Below are positions 16,301 through 26,502 of a stretch of DNA of 64,000 nt, piece after piece. The notes beneath the pieces were generated by a model that saw only the letters and a list, made by a program, of their open reading frames with translations, did not search any database and was not told the origin of the DNA. The translations under genes and the position numbers were made by a program. How positions within the stretch are numbered: the stretch's first letter is position 1; each line of letters opens with the position of its first letter. The stretch is from Vibrio diazotrophicus (GTDB lineage Bacteria; Pseudomonadota; Gammaproteobacteria; Enterobacterales; Vibrionaceae): assembly GCF_038452265.1 (NCBI RefSeq), contig NZ_CP151842.1:496001-560000 (forward strand), read 5' to 3'.

Positions 16301-18784
16301 TTGTCACAGCTGCCGATTCTCGCAGTAATACCTGATTTGCTAGCAGGTGTTGAGCATTCTCCCCAACTGATTTTAAAAGCGGCTCCCGGTGCGGGTAAGT
16401 CGACCTATTTCCCACTCGCGTTGCTCAACTCTGGTTTAGTCGACGGGAAAATCATCATGCTTGAACCCAGACGATTGGCGGCGAGAAATATTGCTCGTTA
16501 CCTGTCCCAACAATTGGGTGAGTCAGTCGGGAAAACTGTCGGTTATCGGGTGAGAGGAGAAACAAAGGTCAGCAGTGATACCCGCTTGGAAGTGGTGACT
16601 GAAGGCATCATGACGCGCATGATTCAAAGCGATCCAGAGTTGGATGGCATCGGCGCATTGATCTTTGATGAATTCCACGAGCGGAGCATTCATGCCGATA
16701 CGGCTTTGGCGCTGAGTTTAGAAGTGCAATCCGTGCTTCGCGACGATCTTAAAATCATCGTGATGTCCGCGACGTTAGATCAAACCGCTCTGCAACAGTT
16801 ATTACCTTTAGCGGAATATGTTGAGTCACAAGGTCGCGGTTATCCCATCGATGTCCGTTATCAGCCCATTGGCGTTAACGAGCCTTTGGTTCCTGCAATG
16901 GCAAAACAAATCAGAACCTTAATGTCTAACGAACAAGGTTCTCTGCTCGCTTTTTTGCCGGGTGCTGCCAGCATCACCGCGTTGGCTGATCAGCTCGGTG
17001 ATCTTCCAAGTGATGTTGATGTTTGCCCGATTTACGGGCAGATGAGTTTTGCTGAACAGCAAAAGGCGATTTCAGCTGCACCGCAAGGAAAGCGTAAAGT
17101 GGTTCTGGCTACCAACATTGCAGAAACATCGCTGACCATTGAAGGTATTCGCATAGTGGTGGATTCTGGTTTGGAACGCGTGGCTCGTTTTGATTTGAAA
17201 ACCGGAATCACCCGCTTAGAACAGGTTAGGATTGCCCAATCGTCCGCTGAGCAGCGCGCTGGTCGTGCAGGCCGACTAGAGGCGGGTATTTGCGTCCGTT
17301 TATATAGTGAAGCCCAGTTTAATCAGCAGCCGAAAGTTTCAGCGCCGGAAATTCTGCAAAGTGACTTAGCACCGCTGATGCTGGAGCTGGCTCAATGGGG
17401 TGTTAAAAACGCCAATGAGCTGCAATGGTTAGATTTACCGCCGGCTTCGGCGATGAATCAGGCTTCATCACTGTTGCAATCTTTAGGGCTGATGGATAAG
17501 CAAAATCAGTTAACAGCTATGGGTAAAGAGGCGCATCGCTTGGGTGTTGAACCCCGAATTGCAGCCATGTTGCTAAAAGTGGAAAACGAGAATCCCGCAC
17601 TTTTTAATAGCGCAGTAGCATTAGCCGCGCTGCTTGAAGAGCCTGAAAGACAGATACTCGATTTGCAACACAGTTTGCATCGCTGGCAACTGGGAAGTCA
17701 TCCTAAATCTAAACCAATGACGCAAAGAGCGAACACCTTAGCCAATAAGCTGGATGCCGTTTTTTCTCTTAGTCAGGTAAAGAGTTCATTGTTGCCTCTG
17801 GTCGCTTGTTTAGCTTTTCCAGACCGTATTGCTCAGAAGCGAGGTCAGGGATATGGTCAGTTTTTGCTGGCAAACGGACATGGTGCTTTTATCGATGAGT
17901 CACAACCTTTGGCGGGATGTGATTATGTGGTCGCCCTTGATCTTATGCGTTCGCTGGGTTCTTCAAACCAAATAAGCAAGTCCAGCCGGATCTTTTGCGC
18001 ACTGGATCTGGATATCGATGCTTTGGAATCTCAGTTTGGCTTTTTGTTTGCCACCAGTGAGCAGGTGGATTGGGATGAAAAAGCCGGGCGGCTTGTCGCC
18101 GAAGAGCGTTGCTGTTTGGGTGAAGTCGTTATTCGACGTCGGGCCTTACCTGAACCTGATAAACAAAAAATGACGCAAGCCTTGCTTAATTATGTCGAGC
18201 GTAAAGGTCTTTCGGTTTTAAACTGGAACGAACAAACCGTGCAGTGGTTGGAACGAGTGCGCTGTGGCATTGAATGGCTCGATGATGAAGAGTGGCCAGC
18301 AATGGATGACGCGAGCTTATTAAGCGAGCTAAGAGAGTGGTTAGAGCCTTACTTGATTGGCATTACCTCAGTGAAAGCTTTGCAGAAAGTACCGCTTATT
18401 GAAGCACTTAATGCTCGGCTGGGGTGGCCGCTCAATCAGCAGATAGATGAATGGTTGCCGGTTGACCATGTATTGCCAACCGGAACACATAAGAGAATAC
18501 GTTATCAATGTGGTAAAGAGCCGGTGTTATCGGTTCGAATGCAGGAAGTGTTTGGCGAAAAAACGTCACCCGTTATTGCCAAAGGGCGTCAAGCGATCGT
18601 GATGGAACTTCTGTCACCAGCGCAAAGACCATTACAGGTGACGCGCGATCTCGCTGGCTTTTGGGCTGGTGCATATAAAGAAGTGCAAAAAGAGATGAAA
18701 GGCCGATACCCGAAACATGTTTGGCCAGACGATCCTGCAAATCACGTTGCAACAACTAAAACAAAACGACAATTGAATTCATGA
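16301..18784 (+). CDS. hrpB: ATP-dependent helicase HrpB (DEAH-type)
   Basis: Putative RNA helicase of superfamily 2; its cellular task is not well established. The 827-residue protein has motif I APGAGKST (about residues 28-35), motif II DEFHERS, motif III MSATLD and motif VI QRAGRAGR. A helicase-associated region and the HrpB C-terminal domain follow. I accept the TTG start at 16301: AAGGA lies 7 bp upstream and no nearby in-frame ATG fits the family N-terminus. Its stop overlaps the mrcB start by 4 bp (ATGA), so mrcB translation is probably coupled to it. Confidence 0.93.
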   Translation: MSQLPILAVIPDLLAGVEHSPQLILKAAPGAGKSTYFPLALLNSGLVDGKIIMLEPRRLAARNIARYLSQQLGESVGKTVGYRVRGETKVSSDTRLEVVTEGIMTRMIQSDPELDGIGALIFDEFHERSIHADTALALSLEVQSVLRDDLKIIVMSATLDQTALQQLLPLAEYVESQGRGYPIDVRYQPIGVNEPLVPAMAKQIRTLMSNEQGSLLAFLPGAASITALADQLGDLPSDVDVCPIYGQMSFAEQQKAISAAPQGKRKVVLATNIAETSLTIEGIRIVVDSGLERVARFDLKTGITRLEQVRIAQSSAEQRAGRAGRLEAGICVRLYSEAQFNQQPKVSAPEILQSDLAPLMLELAQWGVKNANELQWLDLPPASAMNQASSLLQSLGLMDKQNQLTAMGKEAHRLGVEPRIAAMLLKVENENPALFNSAVALAALLEEPERQILDLQHSLHRWQLGSHPKSKPMTQRANTLANKLDAVFSLSQVKSSLLPLVACLAFPDRIAQKRGQGYGQFLLANGHGAFIDESQPLAGCDYVVALDLMRSLGSSNQISKSSRIFCALDLDIDALESQFGFLFATSEQVDWDEKAGRLVAEERCCLGEVVIRRRALPEPDKQKMTQALLNYVERKGLSVLNWNEQTVQWLERVRCGIEWLDDEEWPAMDDASLLSELREWLEPYLIGITSVKALQKVPLIEALNARLGWPLNQQIDEWLPVDHVLPTGTHKRIRYQCGKEPVLSVRMQEVFGEKTSPVIAKGRQAIVMELLSPAQRPLQVTRDLAGFWAGAYKEVQKEMKGRYPKHVWPDDPANHVATTKTKRQLNS

Positions 18785-21141
18785 CAAATAAACGCAGTAA
18801 CCCGAAATCGGAAAGTAAAAGAAAAACGGCGGCTAAACCGTCTTCAAGATCTCGCACTCCGTCAAACAAACCGAACCGCCCTAAGTCTTGGTTAAAGCGG
18901 TTGTGGGGGATTGGCTGGAAAGTAGGTGTCGCCGTCATTGCTTTGTTGGTCTTTGCTGGTATTTATCTCGACAGCGTGATTAAGCACCGCTTTGAAGGGC
19001 AGCTATTTGATCTGCCTACGGTTGTTTACGCCAGAATTCTGGAGATTGCACCCGGAGACAACTTAAGTATTAAAGAGCTTCGTAATGAGCTTGATGTACT
19101 GAACTACAGAAAAGTCGCTAACCCAAGATATGCTGGCGAGTATTCCGCGTCTTCAACACGTATTGAAATGATTCGTCGTCCGTTTGAGTTCTCTGACGGA
19201 CCAGAGCCAGATCGTCACGTTATGATCAACTTCGATGAAAACGGTGTACAGCGTATCCAGTCATTGGAGCAAAAGGGCGAACTTGGCTATCTGCGCTTAG
19301 AACCCAAGATGCTTGGGATGCTTGAGAAAGATGTTCAAGAACAGCGTCTATTTTTACGTCGCGAGCAGTTCCCTGAAGTGATGATCGATGCACTGTTGAT
19401 CACCGAAGACAGACACTTCTATCAACACGATGGCGTCTCTCCACTAGCCATTGCGCGCGCTATGATGGTGAACCTCAAAGCGGGTCGTACAGTACAAGGT
19501 GGCAGTACTCTGACTCAGCAGTTAGCTAAAAATATCTTCTTGTCCAGCGACAGAACCTTGTGGCGTAAGCTGCGTGAAGCGTACATGGCGCTGATCATTG
19601 ATTACCGTTACAGCAAAGACCGCATTCTGGAAGCGTATCTGAACGAAGTGTATTTAGGTCAGAATGGTAAAGAAGGCGTGCATGGTTTTGGTCTGGCGTC
19701 TCGCCTTTATTTTGGTCAGCCGCTGCAAGAACTGCGCATTGATCAACTGGCACTGCTGGTGGGTATGGTCAAAGGTCCTTCCTATTACAACCCAATGCGT
19801 TATCCAGAAAGAGCAAAAGAGCGTCGAGACTTAGTTCTGCGTCTGATGATGGATCAAGACATCCTAACCGCTAAGCAGTACGAGCAAGCGGTGACACGTC
19901 CGTTAGATGTGCAAAAAGTGGCGCGCATTGCCAGCCGTCAGCCTGCCTATTTCCAGCAGCTTTCTATTGAACTGAATGAAAAACTGGGACGTGATTTTAA
20001 ATCAGATTCAGGATTGCGTGTTTTCACTTCTCTTGACCCTGTATCGCAAGCCAAACTGGAACAAGCGATCGCGAATAAAGTTCCAGAGTTAGAAAAAACG
20101 GCAGGCAAAGATTTGGAAGCCGCAGCGATTGCTGTTGACCGTCATAGTGGTGAAATTCGCGCTATGGTGGGCGGTAAACGAGCGGGCTATGAAGGGTTCA
20201 ACCGTGCGCTTAATGCGCGAAGACCGATTGGATCTCTGGTGAAGCCAGCGGTTTATCTCACCGCATTGGCTCAGCCTGAAAAATACAATTTAGCGACCAC
20301 CCTAGTGGATAAACCCATCTCATTAAAAGGCAGTGAAGGCAGCGTTTGGAGCCCAAGAAACTTTGATCGCCAGTATCGCGGTGATGTGCCTTTGTACATG
20401 GCTCTGGCTAAATCTTTGAACGTGCCAACGGTGCAATTGGGGATGTCACTGGGTATCGATAAGGTTTCAGATACCTTGCAGCAACTGGGTGTCGATAAAA
20501 GTGAAATTCGCCCGGTGCCATCGATGTTGCTTGGTTCATTCTCGCTCTCACCTTATCAGGTGGCACAGATGTATCAGACGTTAACCAACTCAGGTAAAAG
20601 AGCACCGATGTCTGCGCTACGTTCGGTATTGGATTTAGAAGGCAATGTTCTCTACCAGTCGATTCCTAAAGTGTATCAAGCTGTCGATCAACAAGCGGCT
20701 TGGCTCACCACATACGCCATGAAACGTGGGGTGTTAGAAGGAACAGGACGTTACCTGCAAAACCAGTTTGCTTGGGCTGCGCTTGCAGGAAAAACCGGTA
20801 CCAGTAATGACAGCCGAGATAGCTGGTTCGTGGGCGTTGATGGCCGAGAAGTTACGACAATCTGGCTCGGACGAGATGACAACAAACCCACGGCTTTAAC
20901 TGGCTCAAGTGGAGCCCTGCGTGTTTATGCTCAATATCTGCAGTATCGGATTCCAGAGAAACTGATCCTGCCATGGCCGAATGGTGTCACCACGGTGGGT
21001 TTTTCGAACAAGAGCAGCGGTGCTCTTGCTCTGGACTGTGGCAACGACTTTAAACTTCCGGTATGGGATCCTAATGGCGACTGGAAAAAGCAGTGTGAAA
21101 ATCGCCCTGTGGAATGGATAAAAAAACTCTTCCAGTGGTAG
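18781..21141 (+). CDS. mrcB: Bifunctional penicillin-binding protein 1B
   Basis: Class A penicillin-binding protein that polymerises and cross-links peptidoglycan at the periplasmic face of the inner membrane. The 786-residue protein has a basic cytoplasmic tail, one transmembrane segment (about residues 39-60), a UB2H-like domain and the GT51 glycosyltransferase (ITEDRHFYQHDG with the catalytic Glu, GGSTLTQQLAKN). The transpeptidase follows with SxxK in RPIGSLVKP, SxN in KSLNVP and KTGT in GKTGTSNDSRDSW. The UB2H region is where the LpoB activator docks in E. coli; no lpo gene is in this window. It follows hrpB with a 4-bp overlap. PBP1A lacks the UB2H arrangement, which supports 1B. Confidence 0.94.
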   Translation: MTNKRSNPKSESKRKTAAKPSSRSRTPSNKPNRPKSWLKRLWGIGWKVGVAVIALLVFAGIYLDSVIKHRFEGQLFDLPTVVYARILEIAPGDNLSIKELRNELDVLNYRKVANPRYAGEYSASSTRIEMIRRPFEFSDGPEPDRHVMINFDENGVQRIQSLEQKGELGYLRLEPKMLGMLEKDVQEQRLFLRREQFPEVMIDALLITEDRHFYQHDGVSPLAIARAMMVNLKAGRTVQGGSTLTQQLAKNIFLSSDRTLWRKLREAYMALIIDYRYSKDRILEAYLNEVYLGQNGKEGVHGFGLASRLYFGQPLQELRIDQLALLVGMVKGPSYYNPMRYPERAKERRDLVLRLMMDQDILTAKQYEQAVTRPLDVQKVARIASRQPAYFQQLSIELNEKLGRDFKSDSGLRVFTSLDPVSQAKLEQAIANKVPELEKTAGKDLEAAAIAVDRHSGEIRAMVGGKRAGYEGFNRALNARRPIGSLVKPAVYLTALAQPEKYNLATTLVDKPISLKGSEGSVWSPRNFDRQYRGDVPLYMALAKSLNVPTVQLGMSLGIDKVSDTLQQLGVDKSEIRPVPSMLLGSFSLSPYQVAQMYQTLTNSGKRAPMSALRSVLDLEGNVLYQSIPKVYQAVDQQAAWLTTYAMKRGVLEGTGRYLQNQFAWAALAGKTGTSNDSRDSWFVGVDGREVTTIWLGRDDNKPTALTGSSGALRVYAQYLQYRIPEKLILPWPNGVTTVGFSNKSSGALALDCGNDFKLPVWDPNGDWKKQCENRPVEWIKKLFQW

Positions 21142-21189
21142 AGACCGAAGTTTATAGTATTTTGAATTTTAAGGGATTGAGGGCGTAGT

Positions 21190-23508
21190 GTGACTTATAA
21201 GTTACTCTGTTTTATCTGCTTGGCGAATGTGGTGGCTACGTTTAGCGTTTTCGCTAACGCTGCGGATCCACAAACGGAATCTATTCAAATAGAACAGCCC
21301 CAAACCAAGCGTCCTAAAATTGCGTTGGTGCTCGCAGGTGGCGGCGCTAAAGGCGCGGCACATATTGGTGTGCTAAAGGCGCTGGAAGAAATGCACATTC
21401 CTGTCGATATTGTGACTGGCACCAGTATGGGGGCTTATGTTGGTGGTTTGTACGCCACGGGTATGAGCGCTTCTGAAATAGAAAGCCTGATTTATAGCGT
21501 TGACTGGAACAGTGGTTATCGCGATCGCGTAAGTCGTAGTCAACGTCTTGTGCGCGATAAAGAGTACGAAGACCGTTATCAACTGACAACGGATTTGGGT
21601 ATCCACTGGTGGGAAGTGCGCGCTCCTAAAGGTGTGGTTCAAGGGCAGAATATGTTACGCATTCTGCGAGTGACCACTGGGAACTTATCTCCGTTTGAAT
21701 CTTTCAATCAGCTTGCCATTCCTTATCGCGCGGTAGCAACGGATATTGTTGAACTTCAACCTGTGGTGCTCGATAAAGGCTATCTGGTTGACGCCATGAT
21801 GGCGAGTATGTCCGTTCCCGGCGCCTTACCCCCTTATGAAGTTGATGGACATCTGCTGGTGGACGGTGGCGTCACCAATAACATGCCTGTTGATGTTGCC
21901 AGAGAAATGGGCGCGGACATTGTCATCGCGGTAGATATCAGTACCGACTACAAAGCTCAGGAAGACTTTACCAACTTCTTAACCATGGCTGATCAACTGT
22001 CAAACTATCTTGTTCGCCGCAGCACTCAAGACCAAGCTGATATGTTGACGGACGACGATGTTTTTCTGAAGCCTCAAGTGGGGCAGATGGAGACCACTGA
22101 ATTTGATCGTATGCCAGATGCTTTTGAAAAGGGCTATCAGGCAGCCATGGAAAATCAGCAGGTGTTATCTCATTTGTCACTGAGTAGTGCTGAGTATCAG
22201 AAATACATTGATGAAAAAGAAGAAAGAAGACGTGAACTGAAACATGGTGATGAAGTTGTTGTCGACAAAGTTATTCTTCATAACAACACTCATTACAGCG
22301 ATCTATTGCTGCAAAACCTTTTGGATCTTGAAGAAGGTAAAGCATTGACGACCGAAGAAATTGAAGCGCGCGTTGAAAATCTTTATGCATTAGATAGATT
22401 TGAACTGGTCAGTTACAAATATCAAGAAAATGAGGGTGATGAAGAGCTGGTCGTCGATGTTAGAGAAAAATCGTGGGGGCCAAACTATGCCAATTTCCGC
22501 TTTTTCTTAGAAGACGACTTTACCACTGACAGCCAATATTCGATTGGTATCTCGACTAACTTTACTGATCTGAACTCTAGTGGTGCAGGAGTGATGATTA
22601 ATTTGGATGGTGGTACGGATAAACGTCTTGAAGCTGAATTTTATTCTCCTTTATTCTCCACTCAAAAAGCATTTACCACTCTGTTAGGTCGCTACACGAA
22701 CGACAAGCGAAATGTTCCGGTTAGTGGATTTGATGATACTAATTTAGAAGCGAGCAAAAATTATGTACCTGTCTCTTATTTGGAGTGGGTAGCAGAAGCG
22801 GCGGTTGGGTATCAGACAGCATTGTGGAATGAAGCGAAAATCGGTATTCGTTACACAGACGGTAGTGCGGAATTGTCAAATTTACCTGATGTTGGTGATG
22901 TCTCTTTTAAACGCCAAGGGCTATTTGCTAGTTATCGGGTCGACACCTTAGACAGTTTCAGTTTGCCGACTCAAGGTGTTTATTTTGACTTGGAATTTCT
23001 CATTTCTCATGATGATTCCTACTCTAATTCGTCTGTGTTGGAAGACGATGGCGAAGATACTGTGTATGAAATGTCGTCTAAATTCGTCGCCGCAGAGAGC
23101 TATAAACGCCATACTTTGGTCGGAAATGCAGAATACGGAATTGTAAAAAGTAAGAACTCTTCCACACCCATTGATCCTAAAACTATTGGTGGATTCTTGA
23201 ATTTATCCGGCATTCCACGTAACAGTTTGATTGGACAAAACAAAGCGTATACTAGCCTGATTTACCGTTATCGCTGGTTTGACAACGATTTCGGACTCTT
23301 CACGTCACCGGTATATCTTGGGGCGTCGATAGAGTACGGAGGCGTTTGGTCTGACCCTGATTTACGTCTACATTCGGCCCCTTTGTATGGTGCAGCGTCT
23401 GTGTTTACAGGTGTTGATTCACCAATAGGGCCAATTATGTTCGGTTATGGACGTACAGAGCGCAATTTTGATTCTTTATATTTGATTCTGGGAACAACAT
23501 TTAAGTAA
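21190..23508 (+). CDS. Patatin-like phospholipase with POTRA and outer membrane beta-barrel (type Vd, PlpD-like)
   Basis: A signal peptide ends near FSVFANA (about residue 24). A patatin lipase domain follows with oxyanion GGGAKGAAHIG, nucleophile motif GTSMG and the DGG catalytic aspartate motif (LLVDGGVTNNMP). A POTRA-like domain (VDKVILHNNTHYSDLLLQNL, about residues 355-430) and a C-terminal beta-barrel of the bacterial surface antigen type complete 772 residues, ending in a terminal aromatic (GTTFK, with Phe before Lys). This domain order is that of P. aeruginosa PlpD, a type Vd autotransporter. The start is GTG at 21190 with GAGG 8 bp upstream. It lies 48 bp after mrcB. Serine phospholipase activity at the surface is inferred from the family; the substrate is unknown. 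Confidence 0.85.
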   Translation: MTYKLLCFICLANVVATFSVFANAADPQTESIQIEQPQTKRPKIALVLAGGGAKGAAHIGVLKALEEMHIPVDIVTGTSMGAYVGGLYATGMSASEIESLIYSVDWNSGYRDRVSRSQRLVRDKEYEDRYQLTTDLGIHWWEVRAPKGVVQGQNMLRILRVTTGNLSPFESFNQLAIPYRAVATDIVELQPVVLDKGYLVDAMMASMSVPGALPPYEVDGHLLVDGGVTNNMPVDVAREMGADIVIAVDISTDYKAQEDFTNFLTMADQLSNYLVRRSTQDQADMLTDDDVFLKPQVGQMETTEFDRMPDAFEKGYQAAMENQQVLSHLSLSSAEYQKYIDEKEERRRELKHGDEVVVDKVILHNNTHYSDLLLQNLLDLEEGKALTTEEIEARVENLYALDRFELVSYKYQENEGDEELVVDVREKSWGPNYANFRFFLEDDFTTDSQYSIGISTNFTDLNSSGAGVMINLDGGTDKRLEAEFYSPLFSTQKAFTTLLGRYTNDKRNVPVSGFDDTNLEASKNYVPVSYLEWVAEAAVGYQTALWNEAKIGIRYTDGSAELSNLPDVGDVSFKRQGLFASYRVDTLDSFSLPTQGVYFDLEFLISHDDSYSNSSVLEDDGEDTVYEMSSKFVAAESYKRHTLVGNAEYGIVKSKNSSTPIDPKTIGGFLNLSGIPRNSLIGQNKAYTSLIYRYRWFDNDFGLFTSPVYLGASIEYGGVWSDPDLRLHSAPLYGAASVFTGVDSPIGPIMFGYGRTERNFDSLYLILGTTFK

Positions 23509-23601
23509 TGCAGTGCAAAGTTTAATGATGAGAATCGTCAAACTTTAGTCTTAAGTTGCTATGTTGGTCAAAATGATGAGATTTTAATTTATCGTTAAAT
23601 T

Positions 23602-23610
23602 TGCTATTCT
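23602..23610 (+). promoter_or_regulatory. Extended -10 promoter of acnB
   Basis: TGCTATTCT (TGn plus TATTCT) forms an extended -10 element with a poor -35. It predicts a leader of about 135 nt before acnB. The leader contains long-range complementary pieces (TTGGCCTCT near 23624 and AGAGCCAA near 23678) that could fold. Confidence 0.45.
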
Positions 23611-23751
23611 GTCGCCCACAGTTTGGCCTCTAGGGCGCTGTTTCTCAGTCAAATTTGAATGAAAACAAGGGCAACGGAGAGCCAAGTTTCCAAGGATGTT
23701 CACTTACATTTTTATAATTATTAGGTGAACCGCAATGAGAGGAAAAAAGTC

Positions 23752-26349
23752 GTGCTTGAAGCCTACCGTAAACACGTCGAAGAGCGTGCCGCTGAAGGAG
23801 TTGTACCTAAACCCCTAGATGCAGAGCAAGTTGCTGGACTTGTTGAACTGTTAAAGAATCCCCCTCAAGGTGAAGAAGAATTCATCCTTGATCTACTTGA
23901 GAATCGTATCCCTCCGGGCGTTGATGAAGCTGCTTATGTAAAAGCGGGTTTCCTAACCGCTATCGTGAAAGGGGATGTAACCTCTCCTCTAGTCAGTCGT
24001 GCAAAAGCTGCAAAGCTACTAGGCACTATGCAAGGTGGCTACAACATCGAGCCACTGGTTTCACTTCTTGATGATGCGGAGCTTGCATCAATTGCTGCTG
24101 AAGCTCTATCTCATACTCTGCTTATGTTTGATGCTTTCTATGATGTAGAAGAGAAAGCAAAAGCAGGCAATGAATTCGCGAAACAAGTCCTTCAATCTTG
24201 GGCTGATGCAGAATGGTTCCTGTCTAAACCTGCGCTACAAGAAAAAATCACTCTGACTGTATTTAAAGTGACAGGTGAGACAAACACGGATGATTTGTCA
24301 CCAGCACCAGATGCATGGTCTCGTCCTGATATTCCTGTACACGCTTTAGCAATGCTGAAAAACGAACGTGACGGCATTAATCCTGATCAACCAGGCAGCA
24401 TTGGTCCAATTAAGCAAATCGAAGCGCTTAAAGAGAAAGGCCACCAGCTAGTGTACGTTGGTGACGTTGTAGGTACGGGTTCATCTCGTAAATCAGCGAC
24501 TAACTCTGTGCTTTGGTTCATGGGTGACGACATCCCATTCGTTCCAAACAAACGCGCTGGCGGTTATGTGCTGGGCGGTAAGATTGCTCCAATCTTCTTT
24601 AACACTATGGAAGATGCTGGCGCGCTACCAATCGAAGTTGACGTATCGAAAATGAACATGGGTGACGTAATTGACGTTTATCCATTCGAAGGCAAAGTAT
24701 GTAACCACGAAACTGGTGAAGTACTGGCTACCTTCAAACTAAAAACTGACGTATTGATTGATGAAGTACGTGCTGGCGGTCGTATCCCATTGATCGTTGG
24801 TCGTGGTTTAACAGATAAAGCTCGTCAATCTTTAGGCTTGAGCGCATCTGACGTTTTCCGTCGCCCTGTACCTGTTGCTGACAGCGGCAAAGGCTTTACG
24901 CTTGCTCAGAAAATGGTGGGTAAAGCGTGTGGCGTAGAAGGTATTCGTCCGGGTACTTACTGTGAACCGAAAATGACAACGGTTGGTTCTCAAGATACGA
25001 CTGGCCCTATGACTCGTGACGAGCTGAAAGACCTTGCGTGTCTAGGCTTCTCTGCAGACTTAGTTATGCAGTCATTCTGTCATACTTCAGCGTATCCAAA
25101 ACCAGTTGACGTGAATACTCACCACACACTGCCTGATTTCATCATGAACCGTGGTGGTGTATCACTACGTCCTGGTGATGGTGTTATCCACTCATGGCTA
25201 AACCGTATGCTGCTTCCTGATACCGTTGGTACCGGTGGCGACTCACATACTCGTTTCCCATTGGGTATCTCTTTCCCTGCGGGTTCTGGTCTGGTTGCGT
25301 TTGCAGCAGCAACAGGCGTTATGCCTCTTGATATGCCAGAGTCTATCTTGGTTCGTTTCAAAGGCGAAATGCAGCCGGGTATCACACTACGTGACCTAGT
25401 ACATGCCATTCCTTACTACGGCATCAAGCAAGGTCTACTGACTGTAGAGAAAGCAGGTAAGATTAACGAATTCTCTGGTCGCGTACTAGAAATTGAAGGC
25501 GTTGAGCACCTAACGGTAGAGCAGGCATTCGAACTTTCAGATGCTTCTGCAGAACGTTCTGCAGCGGGTTGTACAGTGAAACTGTCTCAAGAATCAATCG
25601 AAGAGTACCTAAACTCTAACATCACTATGCTTAAGTGGATGATCGCTGAAGGCTACGGTGATGTGCGTACGATTGAACGTCGTATTAAAGCGATGCAAGA
25701 GTGGTTATCAAACCCTGAGCTAATGAGTGCAGATAAAGATGCTGAGTACGCTCACGTAATCGAAATCGATCTTGCAGACATCAAAGAACCAATTCTTTGT
25801 GCGCCAAACGATCCAGATGATGCTCGTCTTCTATCTGACGTTCAAGGCACTCAAATCGATGAAGTGTTCATTGGTTCATGTATGACAAACATTGGTCACT
25901 TCCGTGCGGCAGGTAAACTGCTTGAGAAGTTCAATGGTCAGCTAGAAACGCGTCTATGGGTGGCTCCGCCAACTAAGATGGATCGCGATCAGCTAACTGA
26001 AGAAGGTTACTACGGTATCTTTGGCCGTGCTGGGGTTCGTATTGAAACTCCGGGATGTTCACTATGTATGGGTAACCAAGCTCGCGTAGCGGACAAATCA
26101 ACGGTAATGTCTACGTCAACACGTAACTTCCCGAACCGTCTCGGTACTGGTGCAAACGTGTATCTATCTTCAGCAGAACTTGCGGCTGTTGGTGCAATTC
26201 TAGGTCGTATCCCGACTAAAGAAGAGTACCTACAATACGCAGAGCAAATTAACGCAACTGCTGCGGATACATACCGTTACCTAAACTTCCACCGCATGGC
26301 GGATTACACCAAGAAAGCTGACACGGTAATTTTCCAAGAGCCGGCATAA
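23752..26349 (+). CDS. acnB: Aconitate hydratase B
   Basis: [4Fe-4S] TCA-cycle enzyme that isomerises citrate to isocitrate; the apo form also binds mRNA in E. coli. The 865-residue length equals that of E. coli AcnB. Cluster ligands are in GSCMTNIGHFRAAG and PGCSLCMGNQARVAD near the C-terminus. The swapped domain order (HEAT-like and domain 4 first) is evident from GTGSSRKSATNSVLWF before residue 260. I chose GTG at 23752: AGAGGA lies 8 bp upstream and the product begins (M)LEAYRKHVEERAAEG as in E. coli. The upstream GTG at 23725 would add nine residues without support. A strong terminator follows. Confidence 0.97.
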   Translation: MLEAYRKHVEERAAEGVVPKPLDAEQVAGLVELLKNPPQGEEEFILDLLENRIPPGVDEAAYVKAGFLTAIVKGDVTSPLVSRAKAAKLLGTMQGGYNIEPLVSLLDDAELASIAAEALSHTLLMFDAFYDVEEKAKAGNEFAKQVLQSWADAEWFLSKPALQEKITLTVFKVTGETNTDDLSPAPDAWSRPDIPVHALAMLKNERDGINPDQPGSIGPIKQIEALKEKGHQLVYVGDVVGTGSSRKSATNSVLWFMGDDIPFVPNKRAGGYVLGGKIAPIFFNTMEDAGALPIEVDVSKMNMGDVIDVYPFEGKVCNHETGEVLATFKLKTDVLIDEVRAGGRIPLIVGRGLTDKARQSLGLSASDVFRRPVPVADSGKGFTLAQKMVGKACGVEGIRPGTYCEPKMTTVGSQDTTGPMTRDELKDLACLGFSADLVMQSFCHTSAYPKPVDVNTHHTLPDFIMNRGGVSLRPGDGVIHSWLNRMLLPDTVGTGGDSHTRFPLGISFPAGSGLVAFAAATGVMPLDMPESILVRFKGEMQPGITLRDLVHAIPYYGIKQGLLTVEKAGKINEFSGRVLEIEGVEHLTVEQAFELSDASAERSAAGCTVKLSQESIEEYLNSNITMLKWMIAEGYGDVRTIERRIKAMQEWLSNPELMSADKDAEYAHVIEIDLADIKEPILCAPNDPDDARLLSDVQGTQIDEVFIGSCMTNIGHFRAAGKLLEKFNGQLETRLWVAPPTKMDRDQLTEEGYYGIFGRAGVRIETPGCSLCMGNQARVADKSTVMSTSTRNFPNRLGTGANVYLSSAELAAVGAILGRIPTKEEYLQYAEQINATAADTYRYLNFHRMADYTKKADTVIFQEPA

Positions 26350-26373
26350 GTAACTATTAAAAGTTGTGAATGG

Positions 26374-26399
26374 AAGGCCGCTTTTTAGCGGCCTTTTTG
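26374..26399 (+). terminator. Terminator after acnB
   Basis: The stem AAGGCCGCT / AGCGGCCTT with a T4 loop is followed by TTTT, 25 bp after the stop. Confidence 0.9.
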
Positions 26400-26502
26400 T
26401 ATCTGCTGACAATGCCATTTGACATTCTCCTATCGCTTCTCGTCATAAAAAAGCTTGGCAGGTATACTCCAAGCAAAATTAAGTATGCTTGGTATTAATC
26501 CC

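Noticed and set aside
23725..23751. Longer N-terminus for acnB from GTG at 23725
   Set aside because: It covers the ribosome binding site of the better GTG at 23752, and the family begins at the latter.
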